A DNA stretch of 64,000 nt from NCBI GenBank assembly GCA_963678705.1, contig OY783219.1:11284001-11348000 (forward strand). The letters are read 5' to 3'. This document shows, piece by piece, positions 46,141 to 58,800 of this stretch; position 1 is the stretch's first letter; every line of letters begins with the position of its first letter. The DNA comes from Panorpa germanica. Its lineage: Eukaryota > Arthropoda > Insecta > Mecoptera > Panorpidae. The translations under genes and the position numbers were made by a program. The notes under the pieces were generated by a model. It made no database searches, was not told the origin of the DNA, and saw only the letters and a list, made by a program, of their open reading frames with translations.

Positions 46141-46637
46141 GGCCGCGCTCACACTCTTGTGTGTACTGTTTTCCAACTATTTAAAGTCAAATAGACGTGC
46201 AGGATTATTCGCCGAACTATCTGTCCACACTTGTTTTTAAAATATGGCAAATATTTAACTCCTAAACATTTGTTAACATTCATTTAAATAAAATTAGATA
46301 AGGTTATTACAGTTATTTGTTTTCTATAACATAAGTACTTACCAAAAATGATTAACTATTAGTAATAAATGTTTAGATAAGTTCACACTGAGCATTGTAG
46401 GTTATGTCTTAATGCCATAATCGTCAACGCATGTGTATACGATACATAGAAAATGGTCGAAGCAAATATTTAAGCGCTTTGATCTGTTCTATTTTACCGT
46501 CACTAAAACAAATCGATTTGTCGTTGTGTACGCATTCCAAATGTTTGCCAAATGGGCACGAACTTTGTGTTTACACATGTTTCATCGTACATAGAAACAA
46601 AATGTTTGAACTCGAACACGCAAATGTAAACGTGACC
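46141..46637. mobile_element. Harbinger-type MITE family H3
   Basis: The left end GGCCGCGCTCACACTCTTGTGTG faces a right end reading, on the minus strand, GGTCACGTTTACATTTGCGTGTTCG. Imperfect inverted ends are flanked by TTA on both sides (46138..46140, 46638..46640). It is 497 bp. The open frame 46431..46661 crosses the right end and is not a gene. Confidence 0.6.
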
Positions 46638-47239
46638 TTACAGTTGTTAAAGCTTGATTGAGTTTACACCGCTGTATCATTCCAAAACTGACAATTGGCA
46701 TATAAGAAGTAACTAGCGGTTGATACTATTAAAAGAAGACGAACCGAGCGGTACAATCTTTAGCGTCGGACAGCCTGAAAGAATGTTGGCATTGGTTAGC
46801 TTTTCTTTACTAGTGCTTGGCTAAACTAATGCACTTATGCCTGTCTTGTAGTGCAGCTGACTACTTACGCGGTGTTTTTTCGCATTAGTGCACTTTATCA
46901 TAAGATTAACCTTGTACTATAGTGTTTATAAATGCTCGTGATACTGTGAGTAATACTTGTCCAAGTGCTTATTGTATATCTGTATCGTTTTCCCCTCTCA
47001 TCATTTCACTCCCAATGAAATAATAAACACAAAAGACAGTTTACTTTATGTTCGAATACGCATGTATGCTACTATGGTCTCTGCTACAGCAAATAAATCG
47101 TAGTGCATCACTTTGATCTCCAAACATATGGTGGTGCATTAATTAAGATTAAAATAGGAACTTTATCTCATGTTGTATTGTTTATTTTTAGGTTAGGTAT
47201 TACATTCTTTTACATAAATTCTACTATAAAATAAAAGTT
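46638..47239. other. Non-coding stretch
   Basis: I see no gene or clear element here. Confidence 0.5.
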
Positions 47240-47575
47240 ATAAACTCCTTTTTTTCTCTTTTCCTTTTTCTCTCTCCTTTTTCTCTGTATCTCTGCTACC
47301 TACCTCCTTCCTTCTTTATCTCTTCTCATCAGCTATTTTTCTAATATCGTTAGTTTATTTACTGCCCCCTCCCGCAATGCTACTCTCCCTTTTCCTCTAG
47401 TTCCTTCCTTCTTCTCTGTACTTCTGTCATATTCCTCCACCTCTTAACTCGTTATTATTCACTCGCATGCCTTAACGTTTCTATTTCTTTCTTGCACATT
47501 TTGCATAACCTTTTTCTCTTTTTTCCCAACACCTGCTACCTTTCTCTTTATCTCATGTTAAAATGTGCTATTGCG
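47240..47575 (-). mobile_element. N1 non-LTR retrotransposon, reverse decayed copy
   Basis: The pyrimidine-rich + strand is the complement of N1. The minus strand reads 'gttatgcaaaatgtgcaaga' giving CKMCKKEIETLRHAS at the knuckle, followed by the purine-rich 3' part. The final 3' signature is missing. No open frame survives. Confidence 0.7.
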
Positions 47576-50250
47576 ACTACATCCTTCTGAACAAATCGAA
47601 CGGTTGCAGTGTGGGCGAGCTCTTCGAATTTATGCTTTCGGGATCAAAGATCACGTTTGAAAAAAACAGATTTGTAAATGCATTCTCTTAAGCAGTCAGG
47701 GTCTTCCTTACCTCACTATTACCTCAAATTTTAAATCAAACTACAAACAATATTACACACTGCACATGAATATAGTCTCTGCAATCTACAGTTCAACACA
47801 AAGACAAAACCCTATTAAGTGTATAAATTTATTCGGTTAACTCCTGGTCTAATTTGCAACACGTTATATAAAGTAATCCCTGGCATCTATAGCCGGATGA
47901 CAATACTACTTCATTTGAATATGTTAGTAAGTTTCCAAAGGAAGGTCAAAGTGGGCGGTATTAGGTCTTAGAAGAAATAGAAAGGGAAAGATCTACTATA
48001 TATTTGATTTGAAGAAAAGAGATAGAATATATACACATTCAAGATAACCTTTGTTTGTTGGGATACAAGTAACAAGTGCTTCAAAGTAAATCTACTGCCG
48101 GATGGAGATAGAATTGTAAGATATAAACACTGTGGAGACCTCTGATAACTATTATTGTTGTTAGTACAGTATATGTCATGTTGATTGGTCACCAGGGAGC
48201 GATTACTGATTTGATTACGCTCACCTACAGAAGTTATTATCATTTCATACGAGTATGTATACTTTGGAGACTATGTTATTATTTATGCTCTAAAGTCAAC
48301 ATGTGAATTTATGTAGAACAACTTTCTTGTATAAAAACCTATAGCATTTTTATTCCTTCCATAATAAACCTACATTTTTTGTTTTGAAACATGTAAAACA
48401 AACTGCTACATATTCGAATGTTCTATGGCTCTTTTAATTAGTCAAAAGATGTACAAATTGCTACGTAATAGTATTTTACCACTTTTAATTAAGAAATAGA
48501 CAATATTCATAGTTAAATTTGACCAATAAATGTGAAACATAGTGACGCCATTACGAGTATACGTATATGGAACATTGTCATTTGATTTCTAACCTCAAAT
48601 TTGAAATTTCAACTTTAACCATTATGATCTTCTACATCACCGTTCATCACCTTCTACAGGAAAGTTTAAGCAAAGCAATGGTTTAAGGGGTTATATATAG
48701 TTAGAATTCAACAAATTGTTTTTTTTTATTTCATTTTCTGCAGTATAAAAAAAATTTATTACTCTATGTAAAGTGCTTTTTAAGTTTTAAATGCGTTCTT
48801 CTAAAAACTGTTTTTAAAATTGGTGACCAATATTTCTCGGAAACAACTGAACCGATCAGTCTCAAATTTTAACCCAAGCTTCTTAAGTATATTTTTTTAG
48901 TAAACAATCGAAGCTTTTTTCTCACTGATAATTTCTTTTTTTTTTATAAAATATTTCGCCATTTTGTCAAAAAAAAATAATTTGCTTATTCCTTCTGTTA
49001 ATTACAAGATTATACATTACTTCAACGAAATCCGTTTGGGTTTTACATTTTACATTTTACATGATCTAGTCCACAGATATCGTGGTCACCGCAAGATGCC
49101 TTTTTTGAGAAGAGCTCCTGGAGATTAGCTATAGCAACTTTCAAAATTATTATTTCACAAATACAAGCATGTTAAAATACAGTTAAAAGTCACCATAATG
49201 TGTGTACAATTTTTTACAATAATAAATTTAAAAGTATTCTCAGGAAAATTATAACCACTTAGCACGTGTTACTCGGACTCGGTATTTTTTTCCAATAAAA
49301 AGCAGTCGTTTTGAAAATTTCAAAAGTAGCGTCACTATACCACAGTAAGTCGTAAACTAATAGTCGAAATATCATGAAATTTTAACAAATATCGTTTGGT
49401 ACTATCATATGAATTTATGAATAGTGGCGCCATCTATGTATATGGCATTCTACAAAGTAATTCAGCGATGTGTTATTCCACTCTATTTCGTTGATGGAGT
49501 GCAATATGTATTGACAGACCATATGCTAACTACACCATATAGTTATTAATAATTCTCTTTAATAAACTTGACAAATTACTTAGAGCAGTTTATTCTACTT
49601 GTAGGTTATACGGTGATCAAAAAAGGACTCCCTCTTACGTCTGTCCCACTTACACAGGCCTAGACCACATTGAGTAATAATTCGGCGCTTATCTTTTTTT
49701 GTAGATCATATAGTTGAATGAGGACACACGCACTACAGAATAGTTCTTTAAAATCCATATGCTGTTTTCGGCGTATTTGTTTGAAGCAGTATGCATCTGT
49801 CGGTTTATCTCTTGAACATCGATTAGCATGACAAGATATATAAATACAACAGTTCCTGGCGAGATAAACTCAGATGAATCCATCTTTGATTTCCGCAATG
49901 GGGTCTAGGTCTTAGAGCGTAACGATTGTAATGCAGTTGTTCATCGTTGCAATCAATAATCTCTTATGTAATATTTATTACAACACATAAAAAAATGAAT
50001 GAAACATCTAATACCAGCAACCTAAACACGTACGCGAAAAGAACATAAAAGAAACTAAAAACATCAAAGATGCTGTATACTGAGTATTTTGTGTTGTATT
50101 CCTCTTTAATAATTTACTGCATTTATTATTAGTAGTAGTTTGAAGTACCTATATAGCTATTATCAATATTAATTTTATTATAAAATTAAATTTTATACAA
50201 CCGTTTTTATAGTTTGTACATAACAGGATCATATACTGCATTTACACTAA
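47576..50250. other. A+T-rich non-coding stretch
   Basis: Around 48770..48960 'ctcggaaacaactgaaccga' is wording typical of dispersed arthropod repeats; ends were not found. No gene is seen. Confidence 0.45.
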
Positions 50251-50727
50251 GGCCTGTCGCACACTGCAAGCGTATTTAAGCGAATTTTGACCGGACGTAT
50301 ACACGCTACTACGCTTTACCTAAGGGACAAAGCCGTCCGAATACGGACGTTACTTAGCTCTCATAGTGAAACCGTTATCAGCGAATTTTAACCAAGCGTA
50401 TACATGTAAATACACCTTGTAAATGCAATCAGCCGTCTCAGACTGGAAGAGAATGCAATAATCTCTTTCATAACAGTGGTGTATCGATAAAAATTAAAGT
50501 AAAAGTTTGTTCTCATGATAAATTATGTAAGTGCAAAATAACTCCAATACACCCTACAGTACAAGTTTGGCTTGGCGTACTGTCGTATCGGTACGTGGTA
50601 TGTACGTATTGTCACACAACACATGCAAAGAACACAGGAGTCGACTTCTTTTGAGAGATCTAGCCTCATAACCGATTTACGTTCGAATTCGCCGGCGCTT
50701 ATATACGCTTGCAGTATGCGACTTGCC
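50251..50727. mobile_element. Harbinger-type MITE family H2, full copy
   Basis: The left end GGCCTGTCGCACACTGCAAGCGTATTTAAGCG faces a right end reading on the minus strand GGCAAGTCGCATACTGCAAGCGTATATAAGCG. It is flanked by TAA at 50248..50250 and 50728..50730, as expected for PIF/Harbinger. It is 477 bp with no ORF; the second copy is at 2601..2849. Confidence 0.9.
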
Positions 50728-51679
50728 TAAGATTTAATGTATGAAATATAACAAATACATAATTTAAAAACAATAATATAATAACCTTATAACTAAAAAA
50801 TAGTAAATAGCTGCACACCTAGTTGGTTATCTTTTTTACCAATAGTTATATCATTTTATGTATTCTAAACCTAAAGGAATATATTTTGTATAGACCTACA
50901 GGACTCTGAATGCTGTAAACTTATAAAATTATTCAAGTTTCTATGTTTGACTTTTTATTTTATATTTGTTGCATTTTTAAATATCTTCTTATCTTCTTAC
51001 CGTTTTCTTCCTCTTGGTAAATAATTACAACTTCTATTTCCGCTTCGCCTTTATTTACTGTACTGTGTATTGTATAAAATATATTCAAGCAAAGTTGTTA
51101 ATGATTTCATAATACATTGCACTTTTCTGCTATCATTTTAATTTAACGTTAAAGAAAAGAACAATGGATAAAATAAAAACAAATTTCTCACTGTAAATTC
51201 CAAGCACTTATTCATTTAATTTACATATAAGAATCTCATAAATTGTACCTGTTTTATACATTAAACTGGAATTATGAACCGTTCTTTGAATTGTTTATGT
51301 TTTAGACTCATTAGCGTGTGTTCTCGTATACTTTGACTCACATACACATACACACACACAAAAGCATCGTTTGAATAATTTGTAAGTATAATTAGTAATG
51401 TTAAGTCAGAAGTAGAATTTAAGTAATGAAAACTTCGTTAGATCTTATAAGACACTCTAGATGTAATTATTTAAAACATTCATTTATATTTGATTATTAT
51501 ATAAGCAGAAGTAACACTACTTATTTTAAATTATATAAATATTATGGGTCGTACAACATTTGTTAGAAGAAGTTGTGCAACACGTCCAAACCGAAGCAAC
51601 ATGTAACGTAATACATCGGTCGTTTATAAAATAAAGTTATAAATTAAGTATTAAAACTCAACGTGTTTGTGAACTTTCT
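50728..51679. other. A+T-rich non-coding stretch
   Basis: I see no gene here; a short CACACA run lies near 51340..51360. Confidence 0.5.
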
Positions 51680-51830
51680 ATAGATCTAGTAGGACAGTTC
51701 GGGGGTGACTTATGCTTAAAGCAGTTTATAAGAGCTATACAAATTTAGAATACGATAGCGAATTTTATCTTATTCGTTCCTATACACTTAATTAAATCAT
51801 GAGTCAACGCCGAACTCTCGTAATTTAAAC
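51680..51830. mobile_element. MITE family M3, decayed copy
   Basis: The left part ACAGTTCGGGGGTGACTTATGCTTAAA and right part GAGTCAACGCCGAACTCTCGTAATTTAAAC match the ends of the copies at 55069 and 55682. Confidence 0.6.
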
Positions 51831-52199
51831 ATTTCTACAAGATTGGCGTTTCTATTTATTTAAATTTATAAAAGTTGAATTTCAGTTTTGCTATTTTTGT
51901 CACCTCTGCGTATGACGTCATAAAAGAAATAAGTAATACATAATTTATTTTTTTCACAACAATCATAGTTAATGGAATGCAAGACTTAGTTCTTACACTC
52001 GCATGCTTTTGTCTTGTACAAAAGAGATGACAAATCGTCGGATGTGGCATCACACGCAGATTTAATTTTTATGACTTTGAATGCCTTTAATGGACCAAAT
52101 ATGACTATTTTGATTATTAATATATCCTATAATATTGTGACATATTAACAAATAATTGGAATTTAAGGAGCCAACTTGGTGCCTAAGGTGCCCGATAGC
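51831..52199. other. A+T-rich non-coding stretch
   Basis: I see no gene or clear element here. Confidence 0.5.
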
Positions 52200-53110
52200 G
52201 AACTTTATCTATATACTAGCTTTTACCCCCGTCGCAAGCGACGTTTGTCTTTTGTGTGTGGCTTGAACTTCATGTAAAAATTTAAATTCCAGTAACGTTT
52301 ACCCCCGTCGCAAAGCGAAGTCTTCTTGGCGTGTATGATTTGAAACCAATAAAATAATTCGTAATTACATTTCATATTTAACTGTTTTATTTTTAAATTG
52401 AAATAATAAATAAACTCGCGCACATATACATGACATATAAATTGACTAAAAAAAATTATTTTTTTTAACAAAATAAAAAATATTTTCAATTTATGCGTTA
52501 TTTGACCAACTTTTTTTCAAAATTTGGGATTTTTTTTTTCGATTCGTAAATAAGTTACCAAGATTAGCCTATATACAAAATTTCAACTTTCTGGCACAAT
52601 TTTTACTCTCGGCAAATACTGCCCCCGTGCCCCCAAATAAAATTTTGGAATTTTGAATTTTTTTTTATTAATAATATACTTAATTATTCTAGAATCCAGA
52701 ATATGAACTTTCTCCAAAGTTCCCTACCGGGCCCCCGAATTTCTTCAACCCCCCCTTTTTCACTTTTTGAATTTCTAATTTTTGAAAAATGTCAGCATTG
52801 AATACCTTAATACACATGCAAAATTTCAACTTTCTATCTTTTACGAATTAAAAGTAATACAGCAAAAAAGGGTTCACTTTTTTTCCAGTTTTTCCAAAAT
52901 TACGGGTTTCCAGGAAATTCAGGGAAAAATCCGAGGACGCCAAAAGTCTTAGAATTTTTTTCTCTACGAAATAGGAAATTTTTAAAAACTTCCATGGAGC
53001 CGTTTTCGAGCTACCATACGAATCGCGTAAACATATAAGAATATAAGAATATAAGAATATAAGAATATAAGAATATAAGAAAACAAACATACACCTCGGA
53101 CATTATAATA
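52200..53110 (-). mobile_element. Dispersed arthropod-type non-coding element
   Basis: It starts with 'ctagcttttacccccgtcgc', partly repeated at 52300 (TTTACCCCCGTCGCAAAGCGA). It contains two blocks 'caaaatttcaactttct' (about 52577 and 52819) and ends with an 8-bp tandem array and 'gacattataatataagata'. This layout is typical of non-autonomous elements common in arthropods, usually read in the reverse direction. No coding frame; class (SINE-like, Helitron-like or RTE 3' piece) unresolved. Confidence 0.5.
53033..53080. repeat. 8-bp tandem array, six units
   Basis: ATATAAGA is repeated six times without change (48 bases) near one end of the 52200..53110 element. Confidence 0.97.
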
Positions 53111-53881
53111 TAAGATAGTACAGTGTTATATAAATACAGTCATGGTTCACAAGGCCATTGCACGAAAGTACCTGTTAATGCTCAATGTTTAAAATCACGT
53201 ATGGAAGTTATGGTTGAATACTTGTTAAGCTTCTGCTTGTGCTTCTACTGGTATCACACGGAATTGTCTGTCTATAGCAGATTGTCGATATCTCTCACGA
53301 TATTATTCCAGCAGTTACCACTTTGATATTAGCTTATAAGTTTCAGCCAACTATAGGAAATTAGAGAACTTCTTCCAGTAGAGCTCAAAACTTTTGCATA
53401 GAATATTTAATAAGTTGTATAGGGTATAGTTATACCTAAAAATGTTAGGATGTATGACACTAAATGCGTATACACTGAAGTATTATTTTCAACGCCATTT
53501 ACTCCGTATGAAGTAAAAGAAGATAAATTATTGTAACAAAGAAATGTCTAAATTTAATGACTACGTATTTTCTCTTCAAAATTATCCCTATCTCTGGTAA
53601 TTTTGTCCTAAATTAGCATCACTTCATTTGGAACACTCAAAACAAGATTTGACTTGTTGTGATTTTTTCACATGCACGGTCTTGTCATTTACCGCTTGTT
53701 GTGCGCTTTCTTGCATTTTTTATTTAAACAAAGGATGCTCTGTCAACGGAGCTATAACGATGCATTGCAATCGTCATACATCCTGTGCTGCAACATGTCA
53801 TAGCTCTAGCGTACTGCACCACGCATAGACGTAATATTCTTTTAAAAATGACGAGCTCGGCAGTCAATTTTGTGCATATTA
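53111..53881. other. Non-coding stretch next to Harbinger remnant
   Basis: Two short + strand frames (53123..53326, 53628..53828) have no domain support. The part near 53700..53881 may be the decayed continuation of the Harbinger copy. Confidence 0.4.
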
Positions 53882-54070
53882 TTAACCAATAGTCATTCGG
53901 TACACTGATTGAAATACTAAATCATCCTCTGATAACTCTCTTGCAGCAACAAACAATATGCGATTAATGTTCTTTTCGATATAGGGATGAAGCCAATACA
54001 TTCTACGTCTGATTCGTCGTCTTCTAATAAAAGTGTATGCTATAATCACATCTTCTTCATCACTTGACAT
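53882..54070 (-). pseudogene. Harbinger (HARBI1-like) transposase N-terminal fragment
   Basis: From the Met at 54070 the minus strand reads MSSDEEDVIIAYTFIRRRRIRRRMYWLHPYIEK, then LFVAARELSEDDLVFQSVYRMT, and stops two codons later. The acidic start, arginine cluster, W(L/V)HP and F..(Y/F)RM motifs are those of the N-terminal part of insect Harbinger nucleases. The helical FRMS region and all catalytic acidic residues beyond it are missing. The upstream in-frame extension to 54190 is not family-like. The stop at 53882 may reflect a deletion, or the last codons may precede a donor (G|GTTAAT). It is the only trace of an enzyme that could have moved the TTA/TAA-flanked MITEs here, but its own ends were not found. 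Confidence 0.72.
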
Positions 54071-55068
54071 TTTCCCAATGCTAAACTTCAGAGAAATGAC
54101 ACGATTTGCAGCTTGCATGAAGCTTGTATGACGATACGTGAACAGAACTGAAATGCAGAATATGTCTGGCTTTATTTGTAGCTTGCACACAACCTACAAA
54201 TGAAGCTGTCGTGGACTATTTTAATAATTTATTGTGTTTTTATTATTTCCTAATCCTTTGTTAGGGTTTTTTATATTTTATTTATTTAATTACTTTATAT
54301 TATACTTGTCAACTCGTTTTTAAAAGCATGTTGAAAAATATGTAGGTGAAAATATAACCTCCAAATATAAGCAGAATTTTAGTAACGAATATAAACGTAT
54401 ATGAGGTTGTGTTTATATATTTATTTAAGGTGTACTCATTGGCTATCCAAACGTAAAAGAGCGCCTGCGAATATTAAAGATTTGCTATCGTAAACCACCC
54501 TCGAAAATACAAGTATATTGAAAGTCAAACGTCCTCTTTTATTTCTTGTGGTTACCTAAGAAATATAGCAACCTATACATACAAACATAATACACTCATT
54601 CAAAACATCAACAAATGTAATTACACGACTGTACTCCGCAATCTTAATTCATTTGTTAACTTCTTGATATCTCTTGCTGCTAATATTAAGTCTAATTATT
54701 ATAATCAGTACACAATAATAAGTACTCGTACATGAATATAAATGTAAAAGAGATGTTCGTTCTTGAGATGAAATTATAAAGTTAATATGCTTATCCGACA
54801 TTGTTAGAGGTTTCCAATTAATGCTGTGCTTTTTATAATACGAGCCAATTATATTTTATTCAATATTTATATTTCTATAGCGATAATTTAATTAGCTTAT
54901 AACACTATTTCAACTTAGACTGATATATTTGAAAACGAAACACACATATCTGTATTTGAGGAGTATAGTATCGTAACCCACCGTTCTTTACGTTACTTTT
55001 TTCTAATGTTTCTATATTTTCTCTTTAATTTTGCATATATAACTTCTTATCACTGTAAAATAAATATA
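54071..55068. other. A+T-rich non-coding stretch
   Basis: I see no gene or clear element here. Confidence 0.5.
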
Positions 55069-55258
55069 GTTCAAATTACTAGAGGTCGGTGCGACTCATG
55101 CTTAAAACAAGTTATGCCGTATAAATTTACGATACAATGGAAAGGCACCGTCTCACAAATTTAATAAAATAAAATAAAATCACCATAGTATAGTACAGTC
55201 AGATGACCCTTATAATCTCTTTTCAGTATGAATGACCGCCGAACTCTCATAATTTGAC
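55069..55258. mobile_element. MITE family M3, copy 1
   Basis: The left end GTTCAAATTACTAGAGGTCGG and right end (minus strand) GTCAAATTATGAGAGTTCGGCGGTC are imperfect inverted ends. The inner CTCATGCTTAAAA and matching right flank agree with copy 2 at 55682. It is 190 bp with no ORF. Confidence 0.75.
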
Positions 55259-55315
55259 TTATAAAATGATATTATTGTTACAATAGTCTTACAGTCGTAT
55301 TATTTATTTACTTTA

Positions 55316-55425
55316 TTTAGCATCAGCTTATTTCCGATGCTGGTTGTATACTATAATAGAAGTTTTATGGTGTTGTGGCCTCATATGTATCCTCTAATGT
55401 TACCTAGGTAGTGGACCTATTTAAC
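55316..55425 (-). mobile_element. tRNA-derived SINE, copy S6, partial
   Basis: The + strand reads GCATCAGCTTATTTCCGATGCTGG, 'gtggcctcatatgta' and ACCTAGGTAGTGGACC, the reverse complement of the SINE body. The head is absent. Confidence 0.55.
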
Positions 55426-55510
55426 GACTTTTTGAAAAATTAATGTAAGTTCATCACCATCTATAATCTCTAAGTAGGACTATAAAATCTAAAACCTTTT
55501 AAAAGTTATA

Positions 55511-55626
55511 CCGCCTTACAAATAAACCTGTTATAAAATTTATATCAGGTATAAAACCCGTCAGGGCAAGCTTATTATCAGTTTATACCTGGTATACATT
55601 TTATATCAGGTTTATTTGTAAGACGG
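55511..55626. mobile_element. Short foldback element
   Basis: CCGCCTTACAAATAAACCTG (55511) is complemented by CAGGTTTATTTGTAAGACGG (to 55626) with one mismatch, and the arms continue inward through TATAAAAT. It is 116 bp and lies between two M3 copies. Confidence 0.8.
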
Positions 55627-55681
55627 TTGGAGTAAGACTATATAGCTATAGAATAAGATTCTTTTTAGATTAATTATTATA

Positions 55682-55851
55682 GTTCAAATTACGAGAGTTC
55701 AACGGTCATTCATGCTTAAAATAAGTTGTGCTGTATAGATCTCATTTGTTTATTTATAATGTATTTAAGTGCGAATAAAATAAATCACCATCGCAACGTA
55801 GATTTTAAGACTCTTTTAAGCACGAGACCACCGAACTCTCGTAAATTGAAC
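55682..55851. mobile_element. MITE family M3, copy 2 (best copy)
   Basis: The left end GTTCAAATTACGAGAGTTCAACGGTC and right end (minus strand) GTTCAATTTACGAGAGTTCGGTGGTC give ~26-base inverted ends with few mismatches. The element is flanked by TA on both sides, which would fit a Tc1/mariner-type target. It is 170 bp with no ORF. Confidence 0.82.
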
Positions 55852-58800
55852 TATAAGAGACTTTTCATGTAAGTATTATGGGTGTGTAATATTTGAGTCG
55901 TTTAGTCGCACGTCAGAAGGCTGTTTGATATATTTATATAAATAATTAAGTCATTTAGCGGATATAAAAACCTCAAACTTTATCATTTTATATTTATGAG
56001 AGTCTCTTTCCCGTTTTTACCATGGACCCGAGCATGGAGTTGTAAAGTTAAATGAAATATTAATTTAACCTATTCTAAAGATAGGTTATTGATATTTCAA
56101 ATTGGACATACTTTTAAAAAACACTTTATTTTCCAGTTACTACGCAATTACATTAATAGCTTTTCAAACTAAATGTCAATAATGGAAATTGAAAAACTTT
56201 TAATATGAAACCCTTATTTATAGTGACTATTATACAATAAAATATTTAAAATCAAATTAGTGGATAATATAAAGTGAGGTTATGTCATAGTTTTTGTGTT
56301 CGTGAATATATAGTGTAACGGGTTGAAATAAATTGACAGGAATTGGAGAATAGATTACATTGTTGTTGAAAATTAAACTATCAAATATTTTTAATTGGTT
56401 TAATTTTAAACTTTTGTAATTAGTTTAAAAATATTGTTCGTGTTTAAAAATGGAAATTGTTACTTATTTTATACTGTACTGTTTTTTCTAAGGTTCTTGT
56501 CATAACCGATTGGCTCTTTGAGTACCCCGTAATATTGTAAAAAGGCACTTCAATCTAAATAAGTTTTAATCTGTAATAGATATAAAGTTGAAATTTGAAT
56601 GTATTAATTAAGGAAATATTTCGGTATCTCTAATGGGAAACTTTGAAAAAGGTGAAATTTTGGATTGTGTATTAATTGAGTAAGTAATTAATACAGCTAA
56701 AAGAAATTACCGCAGCACCTATTAACTAATTAATCAGATTTTAGGATATTTTGCAATTGAAGAATGAGTCGATGGGCGCCCCCCTCGAATGTTCTCTAAA
56801 CAAGACAAATTGTAATAATCTCTGAAAATCAAAAGTAAAAAAAAATCAATGAATCAAATTTAATGCAATTTAATATGCAAAATCTGAATTGGGTACACGA
56901 GAACCGTTTTTGGGAAAGATAAAAATTGTGCTGCAAAATTGAAATTTTATTACGTTGTATTCTAATATTACTTTTTACACTTTAAAAAAGACTGTATAAA
57001 TTTTAGAACAGGTTCTAAAGCATATTTTAGAACCCGCACAGTATTACATATTTTTTTCATAGCATTACAGTATAATATATATTCAAAGAATTCCTTAACA
57101 AATTCTGACCAAAATGTATCTTTAAAAGATTAGTAACCGGCACTTAATTTTAATACGCATTTGTATATTAAATTTGTATTAAAGTTAAGAACATTTTTAA
57201 CAGTGTACCTAACCAAATATATTATTATCACGTTTAAAAAAATTTGGTAATGACATGAAGAAGTTATGAAAAAATAGTTTTCCAAAAATTTTAATGAAAC
57301 AAAATTTAGAAAGTAATTCGGATGGCGCATTATGCACTAATTGGTGTAGAGACTTCTTTTTCATTATTAATATATAGTTTTAATTAGAGACAAAATTGTC
57401 TTTTATGTGGAAACATTGCATAAAGATAATAAAGAAAGTCTATGCTCTATTACTCCACATGACCTCCTAGTTTTTATTTTTATTCTTTTTCATAAAAATT
57501 TTAATATAAAAAGTTAAAATCAATCAATGATAAAGCTAAAGTCAAAATCACGTACTTCACTCTAGTAAAACGTATTTCTATTTAAATGACTAGCACATTT
57601 GACAACGTTTTTGTATTTATTAAATAAGCAAGTGATTCAATTTATTTGATGAATATCATGATAAGAAACATAAAATACAATTTCAGTTTTCGTTTCGTTA
57701 TAGAAATAAATTCTTATGTATTTCACATCACTAGGCACTATAATGAACTTTGAACACGATTCGTTAATAATCGGACAGGTTATGGGTCCGGACGATCGAA
57801 GGGTTGGTTCCTTTCATCAAAAGAGCATTCACTAAAATGAAATCAATCAATCTTTGTTCCTCGATGTGTTTTTAATAGCAACCGTGTCACATATTCACCG
57901 AACGGAGTCAATTTCAAATGTAAAGGTCAATGGTTGTATTGCATGTCCTATTTAACATATAGATTTGATTGATGTTAACTGGGGATTGAGGAGTGGGAGA
58001 AGGGTTGAAAGTCGATGTAACAGAGGGAAAAACCTACCCCTCACGCCATATACAAATCCACAGGTGTTTTAGAACACGAAACAACCCTCAAAAGAGGATT
58101 GTATTTTTATATAGTTTTCTGACTGTCAAATGGGGAGAGTGGAAGAGTATCTATATACGTGTGTTTATCAGTTTTTATTTTTATATGTTACGAGTATAAA
58201 ACATAAAGATGAATCAGTTGTTTACATTTTTTATGAATACATAATATTATGTTTCGGATTTTGAATACAAGTTAGATTGTATCAGTGACTCTGTGGCTAT
58301 CAAGGTTAAAGAATAGAGATTTATTTTTAATTGATCAGTATTTTTATCAACTAATAATAATGAAGTAATTTGGTAGCATTTCGGACAATAATACATTAAA
58401 GGCAGTAACAGTCATCTGTCTGAAATGATTAAGCGCTAATTTAAATGCTGGTGTACTATATCTCAAGTAGAGAATGACTTTTGAAATAAGCTTGTAGAAA
58501 GCTATGTGCCTACAAATTATAAGCTTACTGATTATTGTTGATGCACACTTAATTGGTAACGCCTAAAATATGTAACAGTAAAATTACGGTTCAGTTAATA
58601 CCTAACTAAGCCTATTACTAGCTTATAATGTATGGTATTTTAAGTGTAAAATCTGTTTCAAAAGAGATGAATTTTTTTTAAACTAATTTTTCAATTATTT
58701 TCTTTCCTTTGTTTTTCTAGAATATGTATCTTCTTAGTTTCGAGTAGTTTCTTATTACAGTGCTTTATTAGAAATAACAATTTTATAGGTATTATTACAA

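Noticed and set aside
46431-46661. 76-codon + strand frame
   Set aside because: It lies inside and across the right end of MITE H3; there is no second support.
53033-53080. Regular 8-bp array considered as a CRISPR-like or satellite structure
   Set aside because: Units are contiguous without spacers and the array is only 48 bases long, in an insect element.
57993-58199. 68-codon frame with a basic start
   Set aside because: No similarity recognised, no splice context, and composition like the flanks.
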